Positions 51,541 to 61,900 of a DNA stretch of 64,000 nucleotides are shown one piece after another. The stretch spans positions 1 to 64,000 of the forward strand of contig CANXME010000419.1 of assembly GCA_948144175.1 (NCBI GenBank). The letters run 5' to 3'. Each line of letters starts with the position of its first letter. The first letter of the stretch is position 1. The notes beneath the pieces are model-generated. The model saw only the letters and a list, made by a program, of their open reading frames with translations. It was not told where the DNA came from and ran no database searches. Made by a program: the position numbers and the translations under genes. This stretch comes from Closterium sp. NIES-65 (taxonomy: Eukaryota; Streptophyta; Zygnematophyceae; Desmidiales; Closteriaceae).

Positions 51541-53132
51541 CCCTTACTGAGCGTCGTGAGGTTGAGTCTCGTGCCTCCACACCTGTTCGTGCTTATCGTG
51601 TCGCCCGTCCTCGTCCTCCTGATGTCCCAGGCACTCATGTTATGGCACATCGTCCTTCCTCTGTTCCACAGCGTGTTGCCCTGCCGTCTCCTCCGGCATC
51701 CTCTCTTTTAGGTGTCGATCTTTCTCCTGCCACTAGTCCTACTGTCAATCGTCTCCTCGCCACTGTCGTCACTAACCCTTCTTTTGAGTCTACTGCTGCG
51801 TGTGCCCTAGTCACTGAGCTAGTCGACTTAGCTGCTAGGCATCGTCTCGACTACGTTAGGAGTCTTGTTATTGAGTCTGAGTTTGTCTATCCTCTGTCCG
51901 TTGGGGGTGAGCCTGCCCTTAGCAGTGTCGTCCTTGAGGACAGGTAGTTTGAGCTTGAGTGTCTTGCGACCACTTTACCTCGTTTTGCATCCATACTGCT
52001 TTGCCCTGAGGGAGACCCAGATGCACTTAACATCCCTACCCCGCACAGCCATGGACGCAGAGATGGCTTCTTGGATGTCCACAGGCACCTACGTCGACGA
52101 GGTATCTCCTCCTCAGGCGAACATAGTCGATGGCATGTGGATTTTCACAGTGAAGCGGCCGCTGGGTTCTCCGCCTGCCTTTAAGACGCGTTACGTTGCT
52201 CGAGGCTTCAGTCAGCGATAGGGGGTCGACTTCTTTCATACCTTCTCCCCCACCCCAAAGATGACCACTCTTCGGGTGTTGCTGCACGTTGCAGCACTGT
52301 GTGACTACGAGCTACACTTCCTCGATTTCTCCACACACTTCCTCGACTTCTCCACAACTTTCTTGCAGGGCAGCCTTCATGAGGAGATCTGGCTGCGCCG
52401 CCCACCTAGCTTCACTGAGTCGTTTCGTAAGGGTACCCATTGGAGCCTCCGGCGGCCAGTCTACGGTCTCCGCTAGGCGCTCCGGGAGTGGCACGACACA
52501 CTGAGGACGACACTTGCGGCTCTTGTGTTTGCTCCTTTCTCTACTGACCCGTCACTGTTTCTACGCAACGACACTTCTCCGCTGCCGTTCTACGTTCTTG
52601 TGTACATCGATGATTTGGTTTTTGCTACCGCTGACACTAAGGCACTGGCCCTAGTGAAGGCGGAGCTGCAGGAGAGACACACCTGCACTAACCTGGGTGA
52701 GATGTGGAGCTATCTTGGCTTGCAGATCACCCAGGACAGAGCACGGCGCACCATCACCCTTACTCAGTCACACATGGTGCACCATGTCCTTCAGCACTTT
52801 GGCTTCACGTGGTCCTCGCCACGGCCCACTCTTGTGCCTACAGGCCACTCGCTCTCAGCTCCACCTTCGGACGGGTCCGTAGAGCCGAGTGGTCCGTACC
52901 CAGAGCTTGTGGGTTGCCTCATGTACCTGATGCATGCACACGACCTAACCTCGCATGCCCTCTCAGCCTCGTGGCTCGCTACATGGCTCCCGGTAGCCAC
53001 CAAAAGGTGTAGTGGGATGTTGCGAAGAGGGTACAGCATTACTTGTGCAGTACATCGGGCATAGGGCTTGTGCTGAGGATGGGACTCAGTGGTACTCACA
53101 GATCACTCAGACGCTTCCTGGGCCGACGACCA
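51541..53132 (+). pseudogene. Cop13 reverse transcriptase and partial RNase H
   Basis: Pre-RT NRLLATVVTNPSFESTAAC, VDLAARHRLDYVRSLV. RT: a gap at about 52040 removes the RSYAEAI segment. GTYVDEVSPPQANIVDGMW, then LHFLDFSTHFLDFSTTFLQG, a tandem duplication of the FLDFST codons (about 52316-52355). Catalytic YVLVYIDDLVFATAD (YIDD). RNase H reaches HSDASWADD at 53130 and is cut by the LTR stub. TAG at 52218 and 52474 replace Gln. Confidence 0.82.
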
Positions 53133-53167
53133 TGTCAAAATACAATTGTATGTCTGTAGGCTGTAGC
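53133..53167 (+). repeat. Copia LTR stub (35 bp)
   Basis: TGTCAAAATACAATTG...CTGTAGGCTGTAG matches the first 35 bp of main-family plus-strand LTRs (compare 17226). It starts exactly inside the Cop13 RNase H motif and is cut by the Gyp2 LTR at 53168. It may be the 5' LTR start of Cop15, whose body resumes on the other side of Gyp2. Confidence 0.6.
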
Positions 53168-53436
53168 TGTGAGGATCTAGGATCGAGCTCAGAAAAGAGA
53201 GCTTGAATTGAATTGAATTATCACCTGGGTGCAACACGAGGCTATATATAGGCTCGACACAAGGCCTAGTAACCAGGTGTTACGCAAAGGTTCCGCGGGT
53301 CGCGAATCGTCCCGAACAGATCCTTCCCGAATTCGGTAGAAGGCAATTCGGTGGCAACCAAAAAGCCAGAATTCGGTGCACGCAACCAAGCAAGCATAGC
53401 TGGCATAAGCCGTCGTACTCTCACACGTCCCCCCCT
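53168..53436 (-). repeat. Gyp2 3' LTR and polypurine tract
   Basis: LTR 53168-53425 (258 bp), minus strand TGTGAGAGTACGACGG ... GATCCTCACA. TTTGAGGGGGGGACG just upstream (53440-53426) is the polypurine tract. Lacks the AT-rich block of about 110 bp present in the Gyp1 LTR. Confidence 0.87.
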
Positions 53437-54740
53437 CAAAGCTGGGTGGCGTGAGATACACCCTGCTTGACAAGATAGTCCTTGAGAGCACGGCGTGCGT
53501 TGCCCATATCAGCTTCTGCAACCCTACTGTCCTCAGTGGGGTCGTATCCCTTCCAGCGGATCAGGAACTCGAGGGTCTTGCCACCGCGGCGTCGATGAGA
53601 GAGAACGCGCTCCACTTCGTACTCTGGTTCATCCTGTATGAGAACAGATGGTGGCGGCGGTAGCTGCCGTCCCTGGAACTGTTGGTTGGGGTCCTTGTAG
53701 GGCTTCAGTAGCTGAACATGGAAAGCGTTGTGAAGCTTCCATGTATCTGGTAAGCACAAGCGGAATGTAACTGGTGTCACTTGTGCCTCAACGAGAAAAG
53801 GACCACAGAAGCGAGGCCGGAGCTTGGAAGGGAGGTGAGACAGGTTCAAGCTGCGCGTATCAAGAAGCACCTGATCTCCAATTGCTACTGTGTGATCACG
53901 TCGCTGGCGATCGGCATACTGCTTCTGGGGGTTGTGCATCGTGGTGAGACGTCGTTGAGTCTTCTCCCATAGCTGCTGCATGGTGGTGACGAAGTCATGT
54001 GCGGCTTGAACGTGTGCCGGTGTGGTAGGCTGTTTTAGTGTGAGTGGTTCCCGTCCGTAACACAGGAAGAAAGGAATTTTCCTTGTGGCCGCATGTGACG
54101 CGTTGTTGTAAGCAAACTATAGGGTCGGTAACTATGTGTCCCAGTGGCTGACGTCGTCTTTGCAAGCTGTGCGCAGTAACTGCTCAACCACCTGATTGAG
54201 TCGCTCTGTCTGTCCATCAGTCTGTGGGTGGTATGCTGAGGACATCGCAAGTTTAGTCCCCAATAATCCCATGAGCTCCTTCCACAACTTACTGGTGAAT
54301 TTTGGATCTCTGTCTGAGATGAGTGTAGCGGGGATGCCGTGGATGGTGATGATGCGGTCGAAGAAGAGGCGAGCAGTTGCTTCAACTGTAGCTGTGGCGT
54401 TGGTTGGGATGAAGTGACCCATTTTTGAGAACTTGTCGATCACCACGAGGATGGAATCATGCCCTCGTGAGGTCGAAGGAAGTCCCGTGATGAAGTCGAG
54501 GCTAACAACTTGCCATGGCTGCTCCGGTACGGGTAGAGGCTGAAGTAACCCTACTTTTTTCTGCTTGCTGCTCTTCATCCGCTGGCACGTGTGGCATGAG
54601 GTGAGGAACTGCTGCACGTCTGCTGCCATCCCGGGCCAGTACTAATACTTTGCTATCCCTGCTAACGTCTTGTTGCTCCCGAAATGTCCCGCGTAAGGTA
54701 CGTCGTGAAACTCCTCCAATAAGATCTGCCGTAGCGGGGC
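53436..54740 (-). pseudogene. Gyp2 integrase with chromodomain
   Basis: Zinc-binding end QQFLTSCHTCQRMKSSKQ. The core then reads QVVSLDFITGLPSTSRGHDS (first Asp), HGIPATLISDRDPKFTSKLW (second Asp) and SSAYHPQTDGQTERLNQVVE (Glu). A frameshift near 54130 follows. Next come NPQKQYADRQRRDHTVAIGD, FCGPFLVEAQVTPVTFRLCL and LHNAFHVQLLKPYKD (GPY/F-type module). Last is the chromodomain YEVERVLSHRRRGGKTLEF and LIRWKGYDPTEDSRVAEAD. Chromodomains direct chromovirus insertion to marked heterochromatin in known families, which fits this repeat-dense window. Confidence 0.92.
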
Positions 54741-55415
54741 GTAATTTGGTACTCAAATCTTTCCTGTGCCCTTCCTTACAGCTAAGTCTTTCTCCCACTG
54801 TAACAGCTTCTTGGTCTGTGCTGTAGCGATCTCTGCGTCCACGGAGTACCCATGTTGGAATAGACCCTTGAGCAGAGGGTTCATCCCGTCGAGCTGGATG
54901 CCTGCTACATGACCGGGGCGGCTCAACGCGTCTGCTTTGTTGTGTAGCCCGGGCTTGTAGACAATGTCGTAGTGGAAGTGAGTTTCCAAGAAATCTACTT
55001 ACCGCACCTGTCGTCATAAGAGCGTCGGCTGCGACTTCAGGTATTTGAGACTGCAGTGGTCAGTATAGACTGTAGTCTTGGCTCCCTCTAGGTAACACCT
55101 CCACGCCTTGAAGGCTATGACTATCGCTAAGGCTTCCTTGTCATGGATGGGGTAGTTCAGTTCTGCTCCGTGTAGCTTCTTATTGAGGTAGGCGATGGGC
55201 TGCAAACCGCGTCCGTGATCCTGCATCAGTACTGCTCCGACTGCCTGGTCACTAGCGTCTGCTTCCACCACGTAGTCCTTGTCTGGATCCGGCAAGATGA
55301 GTACTGGCGCTGTAGTCAGTGCTGTCTGTAGCTGTTCCATGGCTTGCTGATGAGGAGTATCCCATTTGAAGGGCGCATACTTTTTCAGTAGGTCGGTCAG
55401 TGGCGTATTGCTGCC
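54741..55415 (-). pseudogene. Gyp2 RNase H and connection region
   Basis: From 55415: TPLTDLLKKYAPFKWDTPH, ALTTAPVLILPDPDKDYVVE, ASDQAVGAVLMQDHGRGLQP, YLNKKLHGAELNYPIHDKEA and VYTDHCSLKYLKSQPTLL, the Ty3/gypsy RNase H signature with its Asp and Glu residues. A stop follows at 55014. Then ETHFHYDIVYKPGLHNKADA and LSRPGHVAG (the conserved ADALSR tail). The nonsense codons near 55010 and at 54753 disable it. Confidence 0.88.
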
Positions 55416-56220
55416 AGGTACTGGAGGTACTGGTGCTGGTGGTCCTGATACGAGTCCGCATGAGGCTCTCTCGCCGGAGCGGCTTCTCTAGTGGGCTGTC
55501 CAGTGGGGCAGCCCTGGTGGTGGAGCTAGCCGTCTTCGAGTGGGAGGTGCTTGGACTACTGGAGCTGGAGGTGCTGGCACTGCTGGAGCTGGAGACTCTG
55601 CTACTGGTGATACTGGCGTGCATCGGCAGGAAACTCTCTCGCCGGAGCGGCTTCGCGAGTGGGCTGTCCAGTGGGGCAGCCCTGGTGGTGGAGCTAGTCG
55701 TACTCATACTACTAGAGCTGGAGGTGCTGCTGCTGTAGGTGCTGCTACGGGCATCTCTGGTGGTGGCGCTGGACGTCCTGGAGCTGCAGGTTCTGGAGGT
55801 GCTGGCCCTAGAGGTGCTAGTGCTGGTGTTCCTAGTACTGGAGACACAGGTGCTGTTGGAGGTCCTGGCGGTGCTGGCCCTGGAGGTGCTAGTACTGGTG
55901 GTCCTAGAGTGGGCCGTGCTAGAGGTATTGGTACTGGAGGCGGTGTTGACACTGGAGGTACTACTAGAGGTACTGGAGTAAGTGGTGCTAGTCCGCAGGA
56001 GTTGCTCTCGTCTCTGCAGCTTCGCGAGTGGGCTGTCCGTTGGGGCAGTCCCGGTGGTGGAGCTGGTGGTACTAGTTCGGGGGGTGTTGTTGCTACTTCT
56101 CAACTGCAGCCGTCTGCGCTTAGTCCCCTTCTGAGTCTCCTGCCTGCTGCTACTGAGTTTCCGGTTCCTGATACTACTCCCTAGTTACTGCTCCCACCGA
56201 CTAACCAGTCTCAGCCACAG
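55416..56220 (+). pseudogene. Cop15 INT-RT insert with three LREW modules
   Basis: Three copies of a 20-residue module: LSPERLL(stop)WAVQWGSPGGGA at about 55463, LSPERLREWAVQWGSPGGGA at 55630, and LSSLQLREWAVRWGSPGGGA at about 56008. The first two are nearly identical in DNA over 60 bp, spaced 167 bp. Between them lie Gly-Ala collagen-like blocks (GGAGPRGASAGVPSTGDTGA). The frame runs open from 55540 to a TAG at 56182. Confidence 0.8.
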
Positions 56221-58360
56221 CTACTGCCTGGCTCCCGGCTGCCTGCTCCTGCTTCTCAGACTGAGGTGACTGCTTCCCTTACTGCGCGTCGTGAGCCTGA
56301 GACTCGAGCTTCCACTCATGAGCGTCGAGAGCCTGAGACTAAAGCTTCTATCCCTCCTCGTGTTCGTCGTGTTTGTCGTCCTCGTGCTTTGGCTGTACCG
56401 GGCACTCACGATACGACACTCCGTCCTTCCTCTGTTCCACAGCGTGTTGTCCTGCTGTCGCCTCCCGCGTCCTCTCTTCCGCACGTTCTGACCCTGAGTC
56501 TGACCTTGTCCGTTCTGCCAGTCTGACTGTCACTCGTCTCCTTTCCACAATTGAGACTGACCCTTCCTTTGAGTCTGTCGTTGCAGCTTCCTTAGTTGCT
56601 GAGCTTGTTGACTTTGCTGCTTTGTGCCGCCTTGACTATGCTGGAAGTCTTGTTTTTTACTCTTCCTGTTCCCCATCTGTCGGGGATGAGCTTGCCCTTG
56701 GCTGTGACGTCCTCGAGGACATGTAGTTTGAGCTGGAGTGCCTCGCGGCAGTTGCACCTCATCTCGCTCCACGCTACTTTGCCCTGAGGGAGACCCGGAT
56801 GCACTGACATTCCGACCCCATGCACTTACGCAGAGGCGATCATGGGTCTGTACTCCTCTCAGTGGCAGATAGCCATGGATGCAGAGATGGCTTCCTCGAA
56901 GTCACAGGCACCTACGTCGACAAGGTTCCCCCACCTGGGGCGAACATAGTCGATGGCATGTGGATTTTCAAGATAAAGCGGCCGCCGGGTTCTCCGTCTG
57001 CCTTCAAGGCGGGTTACGTTGCACGAGACTTCAGTCAACGTGAGGGGGTTGACTTCTTTCAGACCTTCTCCTCCACCCCAAAGATGACCACTCTTCGTGT
57101 GCTTCGGCACGTTGTAGCACAGCACGACTACAAGCTGCACTCCCTTGACTTCTCGACAGCCTTCTTGTAGGGCACCCTTCACAAGGCTATCTGGTTGCGC
57201 CGTCCACGTGGCTTCACGGGGTCGTTTCCTGAGGGTGCCCCGTGGAGTCTTCGACGACCAGTCTACGGCCTACGACAGGCACCCCGCGCGTGGCACGACA
57301 CACTGAGGACTACACTTGCGGCTCTTGGCCTCGCTCCCTCGACTGCTGACCCTTCGCTGTTTCTAAGCACGGACACTTCTCTGCCGCTGTTCTACGTTCT
57401 CGTGTACGTTGACGACTTGGTTTTTGCTACTGCTAACACTGAGGCTCTGGCCTTAGTGAAGGCGGAGCTACAGAAGAGACACACTTGCACTGACATGGGT
57501 GAGCTGCGGAGCTATCTGGGCTTGCATATCACCCGGGACAGAGCACGGTGCACCATCACCCTCACTCAGTCACACATGGTGCAGCAGGTCCTTCAGTGCT
57601 TCGACTTCTCTTGGTCCTCGCCACAGTCCACTCCTCTGTCTACCGGCCACTCGCTCTCAGCTACACCTTCAGACGAGTCCGTAGAGCTGAGTGGTCCGTA
57701 CCCAGAGCTTGTGGGTTGCCTCATGTACCTGATGACGTGCACACGACCTGACCTTGCATACCCTCTCATCCTCTTGGCTCGCTACGTGGCTCCCAGTGGA
57801 CACCGAAAGGTGCACTGGGAAGCTGCAAAGAGGGTATTGCGTTACTTATGCAGTACATCAGGCATGGGGCTCGTGCTTGGAGGACCAGGTTCAGTTGTTC
57901 TCACCGGTCACTCAAACGCTTCTTGGGCTGACAACCAGACTACTCACCGGTAGACACAAGGGTACAGTTTCAGCCTCGGCATTGGTTCTGTCTCGTGGAG
58001 GTCCACTCGCTCATCTTCGGTACTTAGTTCCAGTTGTGAGGCCGAGATCTACGCTGGGGCTATGGCTACACAGGAGCCCCGCTGGCTGACCTACCTGCTA
58101 ACCGACTTGGGTGAGAGGCCTCGTTCTCCTCTAATTCTGTACGTTCACAATAAGGCCATGAGCACAGAATGAAGCAAATTGCTCTCCATTACTTCCTCAC
58201 GCAAGAGCTGCAGTCGCGTGGTCAGCTTCGTCTTGCTTACGTGGCCACGCGGGCCAACACTGTTGATGTCTTCACCAAGGCCCTTGGGTCTAGTGATCAT
58301 CAGCGTTACTGCACTGCTCTTGGGCGTGTGCCCACTCTTCCTCACCTGCTTGTCTCTTGA
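56221..58360 (+). pseudogene. Cop15 reverse transcriptase-RNase H
   Basis: Pre-RT LLSTIETDPSFESVVAASLV, ELVDFAALCRLDYAGSLV. RT: small deletions near 56790-56910, then GANIVDGMWIFKIKRPPGS, LHSLDFSTAFL(stop)GTLHKAIW. An open frame follows from 57195 with GFTGSFPEGAPWSLRRPVYG and the catalytic YVLVYVDDLVFATAN. RNase H: GHSNASWADNQTTHR, TAG (57951), then in a shifted frame SSCEAEIYAGAMATQ. A deletion of the YVDNKA-EHR part follows, then the tail KQIALHYFLTQELQSRGQLR and NTVDVFTKALGSSDHQRYC. Stop TGA at 58358. Confidence 0.85.
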
Positions 58361-58401
58361 TCTTGCCTTGCACTTGTTGTACTCTAATATATACGATTAT
58401 C

Positions 58402-58542
58402 TGTTAGAATCAACAAGAGTGATTGAACTAGGAAAGAGTTGGGTACAAGTAGGAAACCCTAAAATTACTGTACCCCATAGTAACTACCCCACTACAGCCT
58501 AAACAAACTGTAGCAGATATAACATTTGACACACCCCCATAG
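58402..58542 (-). repeat. Cop16 3' LTR and polypurine tract
   Basis: LTR 58402-58531 (130 bp), minus strand TGTCAAATGTTATATC ... TTGATTCTAACA. PPT CTATGGGGGTG (58542-58532). Differs from the visible 78 bp of the 5' LTR at about six positions. Confidence 0.9.
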
Positions 58543-58563
58543 GCAAAGTGGGGGAGAGCAAGG

Positions 58564-58655
58564 GGTCACAAGACCAGTCAAGAAAGGCAAAGCAAGCTCA
58601 GGGTGGATCACAATGTTACCACACTCACTGAGCACAAGCAAAGGGCCACAAGGCC
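58564..58655 (-). other. Cop16 copy of the three-hairpin 3' UTR module
   Basis: Minus strand: hairpin 1 GGCC-TTGT-GGCC (58655-58644). Hairpin 2 GCTCAG (58633) with CTGAGC (58601-58596), and GTGG with CCAC (58622 and 58606). Hairpin 3 GGTC-TTGT-GACC (58575-58564). Confidence 0.72.
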
Positions 58656-58759
58656 AGTTCACATGCAGAGGCATATATGTAACACAAACATCACAGTGAT
58701 CTCCACCTAGCAAAGCAACCATGCAGGTTTATATATATAGATCACAGTACAAGAAAAGC

Positions 58760-60530
58760 CTACAGCAAGTGAGGAAAAGTGGGCACAAGCCCTAGCACAG
58801 TGCAGAAACGCTGATGATCACCAGATTGAAGTGCCTTGGTGAATATATCAGCAGTGTTGGCCCGAGTGGCCACGTAATGCAGACAAAGCTGACCACAATG
58901 CTGCAACTCTCGAGCCAGGAAGTAACGCAGAGCGATGTGCTTCGTTCTGTGCTCCAGTCTGTGCTCCTTACACAAGGCAATGGCAGCCTTGTTGTCGACG
59001 TACAGCACTGGAGGAGAACGAGTCCGCTCTCCCAGGTCGGTCAGCAGGTAGGTGAGCCAGCGTAACTCCTGTACAGCCATGGCTGTGGCGTAGATCTCAG
59101 CCTCACAATTGGAGCTAAGAACTGAAGACGAGCGTGTAGAACGCCAAGAGACAGAGCCAGAGCCAAGACTGAAGGTGTAACCCTGTGACGACCACTGAGT
59201 AGCCTGGTCGTTGACCCAAGAAGCGTATGAGTGCCCAGTGAGGACAACTGAGCTCCTCCCTCCAAGCACGAGCCACAAGCCTGATGTACTACACAAGTAG
59301 TGGAGTACCCTCTTAGCAGCATCCTAGTGCACCTTTCGCTGCCAACCAGGAGCCACGTAGCGAGCCAGAAGGCCAAGAGGGTACGCGAGGTCAGGACGAG
59401 TGCAAGTCATCACGTACATGAGGCAGCCAACTAGCTCTAGGTAAGGACCACTCGGCTCTACGGACTCGTCCGAAGGTGGAGCTGAGAGCGAGTGACTTGT
59501 AGCCAGAGGAATGGCCTGTGCCGAGGACCAGGTGAAGCGGAAGCGCTGAAGGACCTGCTGCACCATGTGTGACTGAGTCAGAGTGATGGTGCGGCGTGCT
59601 CTGTCTTGGGTAATCTGCAAGCAAAGGTAGCTGCGCAGCTCACCCAGATCTGTGCACGTGTGTCTCTTCTGCAGCTCCGACTTCACCAGGGCGAGAGCCT
59701 CAGTGTCAGCAGTGGCAAAGACCAAGTCGTCGACGTACACAAGGATGTAGAACGGCGGCAGCGAAGTGTCGGTGCGCAGAAGCAGTGACGGGTCAGCAGT
59801 CGAGGGCGCGAACCCAAGAGCCGCAAGTGTACTCCTTAGTGTGTCGTGCCACTCACGTGGCACCTGGCGGAGACTGTAGACCGGCCGGCGGAGGCTCCAC
59901 TGGGTACCAGGAGGAAACGACCCAGTGAAGCCAGGAGGGCGGCGCAGCCAGATCTCCTCGTGCAGGCGGCCCTGCAAGAAAGCTTTGCTGAAGTCAAGAG
60001 AGTGAAGCTCGTAGTCACGCTGAGCGGCAACGTGCAGTAGCACCCGAAGAGTGGTCATCTTCGGGGTGGGGGAGAAGGTCTGGAAGATGTCTTCTCCCTC
60101 TCGCTGACTGAAGCCTCGAGCAACATAACGAGCCTTGAAGACAGGCGGAGAACCTGGCGGCCGCTTCACCCTGAAAATCCACATGCCACTGATGATATTC
60201 GCCCCAGGAGGGGGAACCTCGTCGACGTAAGTGCTAGTGGACTTCCAGAATGCCATCTCTGCGTCCATGGCTGACTGCCACAGAGAGGAGTACTCACCCA
60301 CAATCGCCTCAGCGTAAGAGCGCGGGGTCGGGATTTCTGGTGCATCCGGGTCTCCTTCAGGTGCAATCACCATGGACACAAGATGAGGTACAGCAGCGGC
60401 AAAGCACTCAAACTCCTCCTGTCTGTCCTCAAGGACGTCCGTGCCAAGAGCACACTCACCCCCGACGAGCGGAGGACAGAGAGACTCAGACTCAGCAACA
60501 AGACTCGGCGTGAGGAAGAGCGGCGGAGGG
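58760..60530 (-). pseudogene. Cop16 reverse transcriptase-RNase H (one TAG)
   Basis: Pre-RT SLCPPLVGGECALGTDVLED joins directly to the integrase tail. RT: SYAEAIVGEYSSLWQSAMD, GANIISGMWIFRVKRPPGS, LHSLDFSKAFLQGRLHEEIW, catalytic YILVYVDDLVFATAD. RNase H follows, with a TAG at 59324 in place of the Trp of VHWDAAK: GHSYASWVNDQATQ, SSNCEAEIYATAMAVQ, YVDNKAAIAL, HRTKHIALRYFLARE, NTADIFTKALQSGDHQRF. In SWVND the family Asp has become Asn, which may affect RNase H. Ends HLL-TAG at 58760. No frameshift. Confidence 0.9.
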
Positions 60531-61900
60531 GGGAGCGGGGCAGTGCGGTAGGGGAAGAGACGGTAAAAGGGGACCGACTCGTCAAACGTGACGTCCTAAG
60601 AGGGCAGGACACGGCGCGAGGTGGGGTGGTAAAACTGCCAGCTAGGCGCGTCAGGGACAAAGCCAAGGAAGACACAGGGAACGGCACTGGAGGAGAGCTT
60701 GTCCGCGGACGTACCGCGGACAAAGGCTCGACATCCCCAGACCCGGAACACGGACGCATCGCCAACCTCCCCTGTCCAATGCAGTGTGGGCAAGGTCTCC
60801 GGAGCAGAGACACGGGGCCAGAGGTTGAGCTGATGCGCAGCGTACTGCACTGCAAACGGCCACAGGAAATGGGGGGCAGCCGCATGGGTCATGGAGGTAC
60901 GAGCGACCTCTATGACTAAGCCAATGCGGCACTCAGCAACCCCATTCTGTTGTGGAGAGGCCGGAAGTGTGAACGTCTGGCAGATGCTGTGCTCCGCACA
61001 GTAGGCTGCCAAGAGGTCGGAGGAAAACTCACCACCCCTGTCAGAGTGCAGACGCAGGACGGGAAATTCCGAATGGAACCGCTCGCGGAGTTGGAGACAA
61101 GCAACGCGGATCCAGGGGATCAAAACACCAGGGACCTCACCCTTGGTGCGCAAGGGGAAGACCGTGGTGTAGCGCGTGTAGTCGTCGACGACCAGTAGGA
61201 AGTACCGCTCGTGGCCATGTCCACGGACGCGGGCTGGGCCCCACACTTCCAGGTGGAGAGCCTGCAGGGGAGCCTCTGTGGGAGGGAACGAGGAGGAGTG
61301 AGGAGTGGCGCGCTGCCGCCCCTCGACACAGGGAAGACAGGGAGGAGCAGGCGAGGGTGGGAGGGGAGGGAGAACCCTCGGAAGACCAGAGACAAGGTAC
61401 CGGGAATGCATGCCACGAAGGCGCTACACTGAGGGGTGACCAAGGCGGTGGTGCGAGAGGACGGTCTGGTGCGATAGGGTGCGACACGAGCAGGGGGCGG
61501 ACAACTGATTTGACCCAGACACAGACGCCGCTACCTGATGGGACGTAGTGGTCAGTGTGTACAAGTCCGACCCCGGCTGCCGAGTGAAGGTAGCCAAGTG
61601 ACGACCCGTCTGGGCACACGTGCAGTGTGTCACACGCTCGTAGGCAGGGGTGAAGTGGTGAACACCCGCCTCGTGGAGCGCAGAACCCGCCACCAAGTTC
61701 GTAGAGAACGAGGGGAGGTAAAGGCCCGACAGTGTGCCGTACGGGACAACAGGACAAGGGAGGGCAGTGGTGGAGGTCGCAAGGACCGGACCCCCAGAGG
61801 GGTCAGCCAGGGAGACAGCAACCGGTCTAGGGAGCTGCTCTAGGGCAGTGCGGTCGCAAAAGAAACAGCGGGAAGCATCTGAGTCCAGTGTGAAGGTGTG
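60531..61900 (-). pseudogene. Cop16 protease and integrase, fused directly to pre-RT
   Basis: Protease HTFTLDSDASRCFFCDRTA (61895): the Asp-Ser-Gly active site is Asp-Ser-Asp. Integrase: HQTVLSHHRLGHPSV, TAG at 61424 (where Gln precedes RLRGMHS), PPCLPCVEGRQ, LHLEVWGPA (61255; the first catalytic Asp is now Glu), LHSDRGGEFSS (61045), PQQNGVAECRI (60945), RVWGCRAFVRGTSADKLSS. A TAG at 60596 replaces the Gln of SQDVTFDESV. Then FPYRTAPLPPPPLFLTP runs straight into SLVAESESLCPPL at about 60507: the usual 1.2-kb insert is cleanly deleted in frame. Altered catalytic residues imply it depended on others. Confidence 0.9.

Larger units (their letters stand above)
48715..53132 (+). mobile_element. Cop13: decayed main-family copia element
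   Basis: Plus-strand remains from gag C-terminus to mid-RNase H. The left edge is the Cop12 LTR; the right edge is a copia LTR stub at 53133 inserted in the RNase H SWADDQ motif. Many nonsense codons and shifts: among the oldest copies here. Confidence 0.8.
53168..55415 (-). mobile_element. Gyp2: 3' half of a Ty3/gypsy chromovirus
   Basis: Minus-strand order: RNase H, integrase, chromodomain, polypurine tract and 3' LTR. The 5' half is missing; at about 55415 it meets the INT-RT insert of Cop15. The LTR is shared with Gyp1, so they are the same family. The two halves are complementary, but lie 50 kb apart. Confidence 0.87.
55416..58401 (+). mobile_element. Cop15: main-family copia, INT-RT insert to RNase H
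   Basis: Begins inside the Gly-Ala insert beside Gyp2, runs through RT and RNase H, and is cut in its 3' UTR by the Cop16 LTR at 58402. No LTR of its own is seen except possibly the stub at 53133. Confidence 0.78.
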
